From an uncultured Cyclobacteriaceae bacterium (GTDB lineage Bacteria > Bacteroidota > Bacteroidia > Cytophagales > Cyclobacteriaceae): a stretch of 64,000 nucleotides of DNA. Below the pieces are notes generated by a model that saw only the letters and a list, made by a program, of their open reading frames with translations, searched no databases and was not told the DNA's origin. Location: assembly GCA_937146645.1 (NCBI GenBank), contig CAKZRQ010000016.1:62001-126000 (forward strand), given 5' to 3'. A program made the position numbers and the translations under genes. Positions within the stretch are counted from its first letter, which is position 1. Each line of letters begins with the position of its first letter. Below, piece after piece: positions 9,001 through 18,352 of this stretch.

Positions 9001-12000
9001 TCCCTTGGTATCAGAAGTGGCCATCAGGCCAAGTCCGGCTATAGATCGAGCAGATGTAGTCGATGTGGCTTGCTTCGGGGATAATACTGGAGAGATACTT
9101 CTGGTTCCAGTGGATCCTGCCCTTGCGGTAGAATACGAATACAGTATCGATGGTGGAAATAATTACCAATCCTCGAATCAATTCACCGGATTAGTTGCTG
9201 GAACTTATGACTTTGTAATCCGAAATTCAGTCAGCCTTTGTACTTCGACCTTAGACGGTGTGGTGATTTCTGAACCAACTGAGCTCGTTTCCAATCTCGA
9301 TGATGTTATTCAACCAGCTTGTGGTGAGCTGAATGGTTTAATAGAAATCTCATTTGGAGGAGGAACAGGACCTTATGCTATTGAGGTATTCTTAAATGGC
9401 GGAGGAACCCCATTCTTAAGTCAGGCCAATGTGACTTCCCCATTTGTTATACAAGACCTGGCCCCCGGAGACTACTCGCTTCAGATTACAGATGCAAATT
9501 CCTGCCTGGTTGAGGTTTCCCAACAGCTAATTGATGATGCTGGAATTCCTATCACTATCGACCCCATGAGCAGTGAGATCTGTGAAGGAGATATTTCTAC
9601 ATTGACCCCGGTGGTGACGACGACAGGAAATCCTAATCTCACCTGGTACAAAGATGCAGCAGCAACTGATCAAATAACCTCCAGTCCAAATCCTGATTCG
9701 GATGGAATTATTTATACTATTGACCCTGGAACCTTAGAGCTCACACTTGATGGACTGGCTGCAGGAAATTATACCTATTATCTGGTGGCTGAAGGACCGG
9801 GTTATTGTCCTAATCCTCCTTTTGAAGCAACAGTTACTGTGTTCGAACCACTTTTAGGGGACGCGACTGTGACGAATGAGATTTGTTTCGGAGCTGCAGA
9901 TGGAACCATAACCATAAATGCGACCGGAGCGGATAATAATTATGAATATAGCCTTGACGGTGGAGCATTCGGACCCTCGAACCAATTCACAGGCTTAGCT
10001 CCTGGAACTTACACGATAGATATACAAAGTGGGAATGGATGTGCTTTCAGTCTTGATGCAACTGTTGAGGGACCAGGTGCTGAAATTCTGGCAACCGGAG
10101 ATATTTTGCGAAGCTCTTGTTCAGAGGCAAATGGCAGCATAGAGAATTTGAGTATTACAGGTGGATGGGGAGATTACACGATTGAATGGAGAAGAGGCTC
10201 AGTGACCGGAGCGGTTATCCCGGGTGATTTGACTGGTGCACAAGATCTACTTCCAGACACCTATTTTGCAATCATTACTGATTTAGAGGGTTGTGAGGCA
10301 GTATTTGATTTTGTCGTAGAAGAGCAGCCACTTCCAAACTATGAAGTAACTCAATTCGAGTCTTGCTTTGGAAATGACGCCGTTCTGACCCCTGTTAATA
10401 CGCAGTCAGGAAGTTCTCCTTCTGATATATTCTGGTATAAAGATGCTGCTTTGACGCAGCCAATTACCAATGGAGCAGATCAGGATGATCCTTCCATCAG
10501 CTACAGTATTGCGGCGGATGGTGAATTAACTATTTCTGGTCTTCCTGGATCCACTACTCCATACAATTACTACTTGAATGTAGTTTGTGGAAATCAGGTT
10601 GTGGAGGCGACTGTGATAATGAATCCACTACCAGCTCCTGAATTTGATATTGTGGATGCTTTATGCTTTGGCGATGCAAATGGTACCATTTCTCTCACAG
10701 CAACTAGTAGCGCGGAGTATGAAAACACTAATTACACCTTCACCATTGTGCAAACTGGGGAATCCAATAATTCTGGTGAGTTCAATACGCTAACGGAGGG
10801 TGATTATGATATAAGAATCGTAAATGATCTAACGACTTGTGAGTCGAGTCAATCATTTACTATAGGTCAGCCTAATGAATTGATTCTTTCTAATGAACAA
10901 TTCGAATCTCCTGTTTGTGAGCCTGATAATGGGTTTATCTATTGGGAGATTGATGGGGGAACGGAAGCTTATTCTTATGAATTAACTGAAAGTGGAAATC
11001 CTGTATCTGGATTTACTGTGACATCCTCGGGAGCAGGATTTGAGATTCTAGATCTTCCAGGTGGTGAATATACTTTGACAGCAATTGATGCGAATGGGTG
11101 TCAAACTTCCACGAATTATAGTCTGGTGGTTCAGGTAGCACCTGAATTCGATGTGACTAATGATGAAATTTGTGAAGGAGATGTTGCTGAATTAACCCCA
11201 GAGATTGTTGAGCTTGGAGTGCCTGTGTCAAGTCCAACCTTTGCATGGTATCTGGATGCTCAGGGAACACAAGTGATTTCAAATGGACAAAGTGATCCAA
11301 GCTTACCGGGTGTAGCCTATAATATAAGTGGAGCAGGAGTTCTGAGTATTGTGGGCCTTCCTACGGACCCCAATCCATATGTTTATTATCTGGGTGTTGA
11401 GGGACCTAACACTTGTAATCAAGCTTTGATTCCTGCCGAAGTATTGGTTAACCCGATTCCAGATGTGGAATTTGCCACAGAACCTGAGCAGTGTTTTGGA
11501 GCAGAGGATGGAAGAATTTCTGTCACCTCAGGTGCTTCTGCAGATTTCGAATATAATGTGGTAGGTGTAGGCATTTTTGATCAGGCACAACTCGAGGCCA
11601 ATGATTTTGCCCCAGGTACCTACCAGATTGAGATTACAAATACTGCGACTACATGCTTTGAAGCATTTGAAGTAATCGTAGATGGCCCAAGTGCTCAATT
11701 GGAAATGACACCACTAGAAACAATTGATCCGGGTTGTGGTGCTGATGTTGGAATTATCAGAACCGAAGTGACTGGTGGATGGGCCCCATATACCATTAAT
11801 GTATTCCAAGATGGTAATGAAATCAGTTCATTCGTAAGTACCGACTCTGATATTGAAATCAATGATTTGGCTCCAGGCGACTACTATCTGGAAGTAATAG
11901 ATGATCAAGGATGTACCATTACTTCTGAAACTGTGACTCTGGTTTACGGTCCTTCTCAAGTGCTTGTAGATGACGTAGAAATTTGTGAAGGAGAGATTGC

Positions 12001-13840
12001 TATTTTGACTCCAGAGGTTAATCCGGCGGTAGCTAACCCAGTGTTTGAATGGTACTATGACGCTGCATTGACCAACCCATTAGTTTCCAGCGCGAATCCA
12101 GATGCTAACGGTCATATCATTCAGATTGATCCTGATGGAGTTCTTTCTGTAGAAGGAATAGATTCAAATGATTCTCCAATAAGCTACTATGTCATTGCCA
12201 GCGGCAATGGAGTATGTCCTGGTTTTGTAGCTAACCCGACCTTGAATGTGTTCGATCAGCCATCGCTGGATTTCAACGTGGTGGATGAGGTTTGCTTCGG
12301 AGAGCAGGGTACAATAACCTTTACTGGATCAGGGGGAAGTGGAACCTATGAGTTCTCGATTGATGGAATCAATTATCAGTCGTCAAATGTGTTCGATGTC
12401 GCTCCAGGAACTTATGAGGGTTATGTGAGAAGTGGAGGTTGCGAATCCATGATTACAGGAATTCAAGTGGATGGTCCAAACACACCAATTAACGTGAATG
12501 ATCAGACATCATCTGATCCAGTTTGTAATACGGATAATGGAAGTCTTTCATTCAGCATAGCAGGTGGTTATGGTGACTACACGGTGACTACCTTCCTGAA
12601 TGGACAAAATATTGGTGCTACAAATCTTGCGGACGGTAACTTTGAGCTGACTGATATCGGTCCTGGTGATTATACGTTCGAGATTCAAGATCAGGGAGGT
12701 TGTATCTTTGAGGTGAGTCAGCCAATAGTTCTTACAGAGCAGTTAACTCCATTGGAGACTACAAATGACGAGATTTGTGAAGGAGAAGTAGGAACAGTGA
12801 CGGCCAGCACGACTCAGCCGGGAATCACTCCGATTTTTACCTGGTATTTTGATGCTGCAGGAACTCAACCAGTTCCAAATGGTAGCCAGGGCAATGTGAC
12901 TTATCAGATAGACGCTGATGGTACAATGAATGTGGATGGTCTACTCGGTTCGGATACTCCTTATACCTATTATGTTGGTATTTCGGGTCAGGGTACATGC
13001 CCTCCTCCTTTGGTACCTGCAACTATCCAGGTTTCAGGAATTCCAAATCTCAGGGTTTCTAACCCTTCAATAGTCTGTGATCCAGAAGGAACTGTAGATC
13101 TTACCCAATTTATCGAAGGATATAATCCAAATACATATGATTATCTGATAGAGAGCCCAACAGGTGCTATTCTGAGACAGGATCAGATTCAGGATGTAAA
13201 TCAAAATGGTGATTATCGAGTACAGAGTAGCCTGAAGGATCGCGAATGCTGGTCACAAGTGCAGCGAATCCAAGTGTTAATTGCAGATGAGGAGCTTATT
13301 CCTGAATTCAATTATGAGATAGATTTAGGAGGTGGCAACATTATTGTGAATGGAGAGATACAGATTCTGGAACCCGTTCAGTTTGATGACATCTCCCAAG
13401 GCGATGTGATTATATGGAATTGGGACTTTGGTGATGGAAATACTAGTTCCTCGCAGAATCCGGTACATGAGTATGACAAGAAAGGAACATATACTGTGAC
13501 CCTGACTACTATAGACGAATTCGGCTGTGTTGCAGAGTTCCAGCGCGTAGTTGAGGTATTTGACGATTATATGATTATGGTTCCGAATGCCTTCACACCT
13601 GATGGGGTCAAGAATCAGTATTTCAAGCCTCAGTTCAGAGGTGTCGCATCCATGGAGTTCTATGTCTTTAGTACCTGGGGAGAGCTCATCTATCAGGCCA
13701 ATACATTAGAAGATCTTGGTTGGGATGGTTCCTTGAACGGAACACCTGCCATGAATGGCAACTATGTATATCGAGCAATATTTACTACTCGATCAGGAGA
13801 AAGAGTAGAGAAATCAGGAGTGTTTGTTTTGATTAGATGA
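6029..13840 (+). CDS. Giant T9SS type B surface protein with lectin-like domain and SprB/Ig composite repeats
   Basis: 2603 residues. The signal peptide ends near residue 27 (ALHSHAQ). Residues of about 30-380 look like an L-type lectin or concanavalin-like domain (GDGFSFFLFDG, GGFMGIGLDERGNW). Around 490-530 is a cadherin-like module (FTPDPGFRGTHTIYYTV). From about 541 to 2350 the protein is a chain of SprB-type modules (CFGxxxGxI ... LAPGTYTI) alternating with Ig-like modules (ICEGxxxxLTP ... WYxDAA ... YYV). A PKD domain (WNWDFGDGN) and the type B gliding-motility C-terminal domain (VPNAFTPDG ... WGELIY ... LGWDGS ... FVLIR) complete it. This is a probable cell-surface adhesin of the SprB class exported by the type IX system. 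Its stop overlaps the start of the PorP/SprF gene by 4 bases, so that protein is its likely dedicated partner. Confidence 0.92.
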   Translation: MVRNFTGGYLFCIVFMLLSISALHSHAQVVIPRDGFPYCEPFTGNTTRANTEFGGAAELTSGSGIDPSGQGVLRLTSNDPDETGYVFVDLPFSSAYGIKTSFEYFAYDPADPIDGPGDGFSFFLFDGAIGPGDFEIGGLGGSLGYSPLRYSGGQFGLPSQANYPFYGLNGGFMGIGLDERGNWGNQYEGRFGGFEAPFSYGSGLSTAFFPRYPNSIAIRGPVDNLDVVRDNGMTGMQSGSPASFPQPAPGYRSYPFIDGKIVFNDPSDGAPFDVLDPGFFLNPNDRFTIGAINRVTDCSMDGYRKVFIDLRPTGSGTYTITMDILVTTPFGQRVVNIFNNVPYPYSSPQNLKVGFAAATGSQLRSVHEIRNVTVEVSSIDAILAPDPPNLDEEVCFNDDLTFDFGVGLPAENQFIRCLQLYETNPGPPNNAANPAGDAAIGNCGLSGVCTDPCDPNNLSITVPGVGTFESILGELNDQNFNDERDEAEIRFTPDPGFRGTHTIYYTVIDNYGLTSMPRTVTVTVNPFPSIDSSGAIVGPTCNGQNDGSINNVILNDLVPGYIFRWEDASGNVLDPSNYSVSETTVNGYIQATVGVTGVNLGTYTLIISNPVTNNICEDTFDFDVTDERGTPVIVDVDDQQVCFGTDVSFVPRVDPIYGVNPSFLWYKDNGKTQPITNGLVEGAVTYSVDSDGVLTISGLPENATPFEFFVEVAADPAQNLCATPPGNLRRVQALIVPPLGLSANVVDDLCRQSTGSITVNATGGFGNYEFSLDGGPFQTSNVFAGLLPGTYTIDVNAGTNCIGSITETIDGPANPLSSNLVSTVVPTCAQDNGEIVFQVAGGTPGYNITLNGQPISNFTVSENAGTYTVTDIPPAADYDILVTDQNNCQVTIPDVPFAAIPVPTFDVNDDLVCPGGSATLTPQIVELGNAANLVYTWEDENGNTITNGTSNGVTYTLNAGTGELNIVGLPERTNPYEFSLFITGDNLCSNDPLVSEVAIRPSPAIDRADVVDVACFGDNTGEILLVPVDPALAVEYEYSIDGGNNYQSSNQFTGLVAGTYDFVIRNSVSLCTSTLDGVVISEPTELVSNLDDVIQPACGELNGLIEISFGGGTGPYAIEVFLNGGGTPFLSQANVTSPFVIQDLAPGDYSLQITDANSCLVEVSQQLIDDAGIPITIDPMSSEICEGDISTLTPVVTTTGNPNLTWYKDAAATDQITSSPNPDSDGIIYTIDPGTLELTLDGLAAGNYTYYLVAEGPGYCPNPPFEATVTVFEPLLGDATVTNEICFGAADGTITINATGADNNYEYSLDGGAFGPSNQFTGLAPGTYTIDIQSGNGCAFSLDATVEGPGAEILATGDILRSSCSEANGSIENLSITGGWGDYTIEWRRGSVTGAVIPGDLTGAQDLLPDTYFAIITDLEGCEAVFDFVVEEQPLPNYEVTQFESCFGNDAVLTPVNTQSGSSPSDIFWYKDAALTQPITNGADQDDPSISYSIAADGELTISGLPGSTTPYNYYLNVVCGNQVVEATVIMNPLPAPEFDIVDALCFGDANGTISLTATSSAEYENTNYTFTIVQTGESNNSGEFNTLTEGDYDIRIVNDLTTCESSQSFTIGQPNELILSNEQFESPVCEPDNGFIYWEIDGGTEAYSYELTESGNPVSGFTVTSSGAGFEILDLPGGEYTLTAIDANGCQTSTNYSLVVQVAPEFDVTNDEICEGDVAELTPEIVELGVPVSSPTFAWYLDAQGTQVISNGQSDPSLPGVAYNISGAGVLSIVGLPTDPNPYVYYLGVEGPNTCNQALIPAEVLVNPIPDVEFATEPEQCFGAEDGRISVTSGASADFEYNVVGVGIFDQAQLEANDFAPGTYQIEITNTATTCFEAFEVIVDGPSAQLEMTPLETIDPGCGADVGIIRTEVTGGWAPYTINVFQDGNEISSFVSTDSDIEINDLAPGDYYLEVIDDQGCTITSETVTLVYGPSQVLVDDVEICEGEIAILTPEVNPAVANPVFEWYYDAALTNPLVSSANPDANGHIIQIDPDGVLSVEGIDSNDSPISYYVIASGNGVCPGFVANPTLNVFDQPSLDFNVVDEVCFGEQGTITFTGSGGSGTYEFSIDGINYQSSNVFDVAPGTYEGYVRSGGCESMITGIQVDGPNTPINVNDQTSSDPVCNTDNGSLSFSIAGGYGDYTVTTFLNGQNIGATNLADGNFELTDIGPGDYTFEIQDQGGCIFEVSQPIVLTEQLTPLETTNDEICEGEVGTVTASTTQPGITPIFTWYFDAAGTQPVPNGSQGNVTYQIDADGTMNVDGLLGSDTPYTYYVGISGQGTCPPPLVPATIQVSGIPNLRVSNPSIVCDPEGTVDLTQFIEGYNPNTYDYLIESPTGAILRQDQIQDVNQNGDYRVQSSLKDRECWSQVQRIQVLIADEELIPEFNYEIDLGGGNIIVNGEIQILEPVQFDDISQGDVIIWNWDFGDGNTSSSQNPVHEYDKKGTYTVTLTTIDEFGCVAEFQRVVEVFDDYMIMVPNAFTPDGVKNQYFKPQFRGVASMEFYVFSTWGELIYQANTLEDLGWDGSLNGTPAMNGNYVYRAIFTTRSGERVEKSGVFVLIR
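8276..13075 (+). repeat. Six tandem composite repeats of about 260-276 codons inside the giant adhesin
   Basis: The cysteine codon of the SprB motif recurs at 8276, 9071, 9884, 10664, 11492, 12293 and finally 13076, giving periods of 265, 271, 260, 276, 267 and 261 codons. Each full unit holds two SprB-like modules followed by one Ig-like module. The preceding unit (cysteine codon at 7649) is shorter, 209 codons, and has only one SprB-like module. DNA identity between units looks low, so these are old, diverged protein repeats. Confidence 0.85.
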
Positions 13841-14871
13841 TCAGGAAAGTAGTCATAGCGTTTACTTTGATTCTTTGCTGGGCAAATTTTGCAAAAGCTC
13901 AGGACGTGCAGTATTCCCAATTCTATGCTGCGCCTATCTATCTAAATCCTGCATTAACCGGTGCCAGCGAGTTGACCAGAATAGGAATCAATTATAGAAA
14001 TCAATGGCCAGGACTTGATCAGAATTTTAATTCGTACTCAGCTTATATAGACCATTACATTTTTGATTACAATTCCGGAATCGGATTGATTTTTAACGGG
14101 AGCCAGGAAAGTATGGCTAACCTCGCAACTAATGAGATTGGGCTTTCCTATGCTTATAGACTGAGGCTAGGAGAGGATAGCTATTTCCGGCTTGGGGCCC
14201 AAGCTAGCTATATGCAACGCGATGCCTTTTTCTCTGATTTAGTTTTCGGGACTCAAATAGATATTGTCAATGGTACCGTAGGAGGTATCACGGACGAGTT
14301 GGATGGAGTTCCTATTGATTCTCGCTATAGTTTTATGGATTACAGTGTGGGGGGAATGTACTACTCAGATAAGATTTGGCTTGGAGCTTCTGCACATCAT
14401 ATCACTGAGCCTAATATTTCTTTTGTCGATGATCAGGTGAGTAAACTCCCGATGAAATTCTCGGTTCAGGGGGGGATTAAGTTTGATTTGGTTGGAGGAA
14501 CCAGAAACTATTTCACCCATATGTATTCTGAGCGATCTATTTCCTTTGCTTTTAATTATAAGCAGCAGGATCCTTTTAATCAGTTAGACATAGGGACTCA
14601 GCTTTATCTTGAACCACTTGTGGTAGGCCTTTGGTATAGAGGACTCCCGACTAAGAACGGACTACCTAATAATGAGGCAATAATTGGATTGGTTGGTGTG
14701 TCGCTTGAAAGTGGTTTAGATATCGGTTATTCCTATGACGTAACAGCCTCTAAACTTGGTCTCCGAAATAGTGGAGGGGCACATGAAATATCTCTTAGAT
14801 ATACATTTTTATGGGGCGATCCTAAGTCTCGAAACCAAAGGTCAAGAACCATTCCTTGCTTTAGATATTGA
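13837..14871 (+). CDS. PorP/SprF family type IX secretion outer-membrane protein (copy 1)
   Basis: 344 residues with a signal peptide (ILCWANFAKAQ) and the family opening DVQYSQFYAAPIYLNPALTG, followed by alternating beta-strands of an outer-membrane barrel. The family is needed to secrete or attach cargo carrying type B sorting domains, as SprF does for SprB in Flavobacterium johnsoniae. The ATG overlaps the adhesin stop (ATGA), so translation is coupled. It resembles copy 2 at 17303 over nearly its full length, including the C-terminal tail PCFRY. Terminator follows at 14934. Confidence 0.92.
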   Translation: MIRKVVIAFTLILCWANFAKAQDVQYSQFYAAPIYLNPALTGASELTRIGINYRNQWPGLDQNFNSYSAYIDHYIFDYNSGIGLIFNGSQESMANLATNEIGLSYAYRLRLGEDSYFRLGAQASYMQRDAFFSDLVFGTQIDIVNGTVGGITDELDGVPIDSRYSFMDYSVGGMYYSDKIWLGASAHHITEPNISFVDDQVSKLPMKFSVQGGIKFDLVGGTRNYFTHMYSERSISFAFNYKQQDPFNQLDIGTQLYLEPLVVGLWYRGLPTKNGLPNNEAIIGLVGVSLESGLDIGYSYDVTASKLGLRNSGGAHEISLRYTFLWGDPKSRNQRSRTIPCFRY

Positions 14872-15245
14872 TTTTTAGGCCATTAAACGGCTGTAGCTAA
14901 AAAAAATTTTAAAAAAAGTTGAAATAATTTGAAAAGGCTGGATTCCAGTCTTTTTTCATTTCATCCCCAAAAAAAAGCTGCTTCTCTTTTCTTTTTTGAT
15001 TATTGTAATAATCTAAGAAAAATTTAACTTTTTTAATATTTGAGTGCTTAGTGGTGTGGCACGGTATTCTCTTGCAAAAGAGAATTTTTATGTACTTATT
15101 TTCCAAATAAAGCTGTTTTTAAGAATATCATTTTGTTGTATATGACTTACAAAAAATAATATTCTAAATCATAAAATACAGTTTATCTGATTTAAGCTAC
15201 AAAATAGAGCTAGTCAAAGTACAGTTCTGCTTCGTGGTTTGGAAA
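14872..15245 (+). other. AT-rich intergenic region between the two adhesin loci
   Basis: About 370 bases with no credible gene. The first part holds the terminator at 14934-14956. The rest is rich in A and T runs and presumably carries the promoter of the second adhesin operon, but I could not find a clean TTG / TAnnTTTG pair. Confidence 0.6.
14934..14956 (+). terminator. Intrinsic terminator of the first adhesin/SprF operon
   Basis: AAGGCTGG (14934-14941), a three-base loop and CCAGTCTT (14945-14952) form an eight-pair stem with one G-T wobble, followed by a T run. It lies 62 bases after the SprF copy 1 stop codon. Confidence 0.65.
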
Positions 15246-17300
15246 ATGAGTAGAATTTGGTTCATATCGACAACATTCATTCTGATGCTTGCTAGCCTAA
15301 GCATCAATCAAAGAAGCTTTGCTCAAGGCATGGCTGGAGCACGTGTAGCAGCGGATGGTTCATCTGAAGGACCTTTCACAGTTGACGTGTCTGGAAAGCT
15401 GGCTCTTTGCTCTCATAGTGAGCGAGGATCTATCATTCTGGATATAGAGGGGGGAGTTGCTCCCTATTCCTTTAAGTGGAATACGAATGAGACTACTCAG
15501 AACAGAACCAATTTATATGCTGGAACCTATACGGTAGAAATTACAGACTCCAAAGGGACTCTTCATATTGAGCGAATAGTTGTTCAGCCTCCTTATCCTC
15601 TGATCCTTGAAGATTTAGAAAAGCGTGACGCTTCATGTGGATCAGGGAATGATGGGTATGCAAAAATTGCAGTTAAAATAGGCCGAGGAGAACCCTATAA
15701 GGTGACATGGAGCCATGGATTGGAAGATCAATGGGAGGCATCTGATTTAGCTCCTGGGGTGTATACCGTTACGGTCGCTGATAAGTACAATTGTGATGTG
15801 TCCATTTCCTTTGAGATAGAATCTCCAAATGAAGGAATTACCGTTGACGAGAATATTTCAGAGGTCAATTGTACTTCTCCAAATTCCGGAGAGATTGATC
15901 TGAGCGTTTCAGGTGGTCAAGCTCCTTACCAGTACAGTTGGGATCATGGTCCTTTGACTTCCAAAGTGACAGGCCTATCCCCAGGCACGTATACGGTTAC
16001 CATTATCGATCAGACTGGATGTGCATATCAGGCAAGTTATTCACTTCAGACTCCTGCTGAGATTCAGATAGATAGTGAAGTAGCTGAACCTTCCTGCGGT
16101 AATAATAGTGATGGAACCATAGAGTTGAAGTTGACAGGGGGGACTCTTCCTTATACGGTTAATTGGTCGAATGGTAGAACCGGAACTAAGATTTCAAATT
16201 TAAATTCAGGAACCTATACCGCTTCAATTTCGGATGCTAATGGTTGCTCTTACGAGCAAAGCTTTACCCTTTCTTCTTCAAGTGAATTGAATCTAAGTGT
16301 GGTTGATAGAACAAATCTTACATGTTCTGACTCTAATAACGGCCATGCGAGCATCAAAGCCAATCAGGATACGGATCAGCTCTCTATTCTATGGTCTGAT
16401 GGAATCAAGAATGTTTGGTCTAGGGATGACCTTAGTGCAGGTGACTATTCGGTGAAGGTGAGCAGTGCAGAAGGATGCACTGTTGAAACACAATTTACAC
16501 TGAGCGCGCCTGAAGAACTCAAGGCAAGAATTGAATCCACTTTAGATGTTGACTGCTCTGTTGGTTCCGTGGAAGGAGTAGCTTGGGTTAGTATTTCCGG
16601 AGGTGTTGAGCCTTACACAGTTAATTGGAACCCTTCTAATGCTTCAAATAGAGAGATCAACTTTTCTCAAAGTACTAATTTGAAAGTACGGGTAACGGAT
16701 GCAATGGGCTGTACGGTAGAAACCGAGGCAAGAGTAGATTTCCCGGATAATACCAAAGAAGGAAGATTAAACTTCAACTATCGTAAACTCGAAATTACCA
16801 GTGAACCACAGGTTCTTACTGATGAAGAAATCATCTTTGAATCTGAAATATCGGAAGAATTTATAGCCTGGGAATGGTCATTTGGTGATGGTTCTAAATC
16901 AGTAGACAAGGACCCCATTCATATTTTCAATGAGGCGGGTATCTATGAGGTTTCACTAACTGGTTATGACATTTACGGATGCTCCATTGTGGAGACCAAC
17001 ATTGTGCAGGTGAATAATCCACTAGAGGTGGTAGTTATTCCGAACGCATTCACTCCGAATGGAGATGGGCTCAATGACACCTTTATGCCAAAACTCAGAG
17101 GCATTAAGGAATTCAGTTTTGAAGTATTCAATACATGGGGAGAGAGTATGTATATGACCTCTTCTCCTGAGGACAAGGGATGGGATGGTACCTACAAGGG
17201 TCAGCTATCTCCTCCTGGAAACTATTTGTATAAAATCACTTATAGCACCCCTGATGGGGAATCGGTCCACCGAACTGGTGGCGTCACCTTAATTAGATAA
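15246..17300 (+). CDS. T9SS type B surface protein with six SprB repeats
   Basis: 684 residues from the ATG at 15246; a GTG at 15234 in the same frame would add four residues but gives a poorer signal peptide. The signal peptide ends near INQRSFAQG. Six SprB-type repeats follow, each opening with a cysteine motif (LCSHSERGSI, SCGSGNDGYA, NCTSPNSGEI, SCGNNSDGTI, TCSDSNNGHA, DCSVGSVEGV) and closing with a GxYxxxVxD segment. A PKD domain (WEWSFGDGS) and a type B gliding-motility C-terminal domain (IPNAFTPNGDGLND ... WGESMY ... KGWDGT ... VTLIR) end it. It lacks the lectin and Ig-like modules of the first adhesin. It lies two bases upstream of its own PorP/SprF gene. Confidence 0.92.
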   Translation: MSRIWFISTTFILMLASLSINQRSFAQGMAGARVAADGSSEGPFTVDVSGKLALCSHSERGSIILDIEGGVAPYSFKWNTNETTQNRTNLYAGTYTVEITDSKGTLHIERIVVQPPYPLILEDLEKRDASCGSGNDGYAKIAVKIGRGEPYKVTWSHGLEDQWEASDLAPGVYTVTVADKYNCDVSISFEIESPNEGITVDENISEVNCTSPNSGEIDLSVSGGQAPYQYSWDHGPLTSKVTGLSPGTYTVTIIDQTGCAYQASYSLQTPAEIQIDSEVAEPSCGNNSDGTIELKLTGGTLPYTVNWSNGRTGTKISNLNSGTYTASISDANGCSYEQSFTLSSSSELNLSVVDRTNLTCSDSNNGHASIKANQDTDQLSILWSDGIKNVWSRDDLSAGDYSVKVSSAEGCTVETQFTLSAPEELKARIESTLDVDCSVGSVEGVAWVSISGGVEPYTVNWNPSNASNREINFSQSTNLKVRVTDAMGCTVETEARVDFPDNTKEGRLNFNYRKLEITSEPQVLTDEEIIFESEISEEFIAWEWSFGDGSKSVDKDPIHIFNEAGIYEVSLTGYDIYGCSIVETNIVQVNNPLEVVVIPNAFTPNGDGLNDTFMPKLRGIKEFSFEVFNTWGESMYMTSSPEDKGWDGTYKGQLSPPGNYLYKITYSTPDGESVHRTGGVTLIR

Positions 17301-17302
17301 GT

Positions 17303-18328
17303 ATGAGAAGATTATTTACCCTTATCACCCTTATTCTTTTTGGTATGTCAGCTCAGGCTCAGGATGTTCAGTATTCGCAATTTTATGCGGCTCCCTTGTA
17401 CCTGAATCCTGCGATGACAGGATCTTCCGAAATGACTAGAATAGGAGTAAACTATCGTAATCAGTGGCCCGGACTCGATCAGTCCTTCACTTCATATTCA
17501 GCATATGCAGACCATTACCTGTTTAATGCTAATTCTGGGATTGGATTGATTTTCAATCGTTCCGATCAGAGCATGGCTAACCTAAGCGTATCTGAGATTG
17601 GGTTGACTTATTCTTATAGAATGAGACTTGGTTTTAGGTCATTCTTAAGAGTAGGAGGTCAGGCTAGTTACATGGATAGAGATGCTTATTTCGGAGATAT
17701 GATTTTTGGCAGCCAGATTGATGACCAAACAGGAGCCATTGGAGATTTCAGCGGTGAAAATCTCGGAGATGATATCAGGCATCAGTTTATGGATTATAGT
17801 TTTGGCTTAATGTTTAATAATGAAAACATGTGGTTTGGTCTATCAGCTCATCATGTGACACAGCCAAATATTTCTTTTATAGATGGAGAGATCAGCGAAT
17901 TACCTATGAAAGTTTCTGCTCATGGAGGGTATCGATTTGATTTAGGATCTTCTACTGGGGCAAGCTTTCTGAATAAAAGAGAAAATGTGAGAGAAATGAC
18001 CCTGGCTTTTAATTATAAAAATCAAGGACCATTCTCTCAGCTCGATATGGGAGCGCAGGTGAATATTCAGCCTATTGTCTTCGGAGTTTGGTACAGAGGT
18101 ATTCCTGTAGCAAAGGAGGAGCAGCCAAATCATGAGTCTATTGTCGCTCTAGTAGGTCTTTCACTTGGCGGTGGACTGGATGTAGGTTATAGCCATGATT
18201 TCACTATTTCTTCTTTCGGAAATGCCAATACAGGTGGAGCTCATGAGATTAGTCTACGCTATAGCTTCCTGGCTACTTCCAAAAAAGGAAAAGGTATGAA
18301 ATCTTCTATGCCATGCTTTAAATACTGA
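17303..18328 (+). CDS. PorP/SprF family type IX secretion outer-membrane protein (copy 2)
   Basis: 341 residues with a signal peptide (LFGMSAQAQ) and the family start DVQYSQFYAAPLYLNPAMTG. A clear paralogue of the protein at 13837, with shared blocks such as RIGVNYRNQWPGLDQ and GGAHEISLRYSFL and the tail PCFKY. It begins two bases after the adhesin stop, which makes it the probable partner for that cargo. Duplication of the whole cargo-plus-SprF module is the simplest history. The transcript ends at the hairpin just before the photolyase gene. Confidence 0.92.
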   Translation: MRRLFTLITLILFGMSAQAQDVQYSQFYAAPLYLNPAMTGSSEMTRIGVNYRNQWPGLDQSFTSYSAYADHYLFNANSGIGLIFNRSDQSMANLSVSEIGLTYSYRMRLGFRSFLRVGGQASYMDRDAYFGDMIFGSQIDDQTGAIGDFSGENLGDDIRHQFMDYSFGLMFNNENMWFGLSAHHVTQPNISFIDGEISELPMKVSAHGGYRFDLGSSTGASFLNKRENVREMTLAFNYKNQGPFSQLDMGAQVNIQPIVFGVWYRGIPVAKEEQPNHESIVALVGLSLGGGLDVGYSHDFTISSFGNANTGGAHEISLRYSFLATSKKGKGMKSSMPCFKY

Positions 18329-18352
18329 TTTTTTTAAACTTTCGCCCATTTA

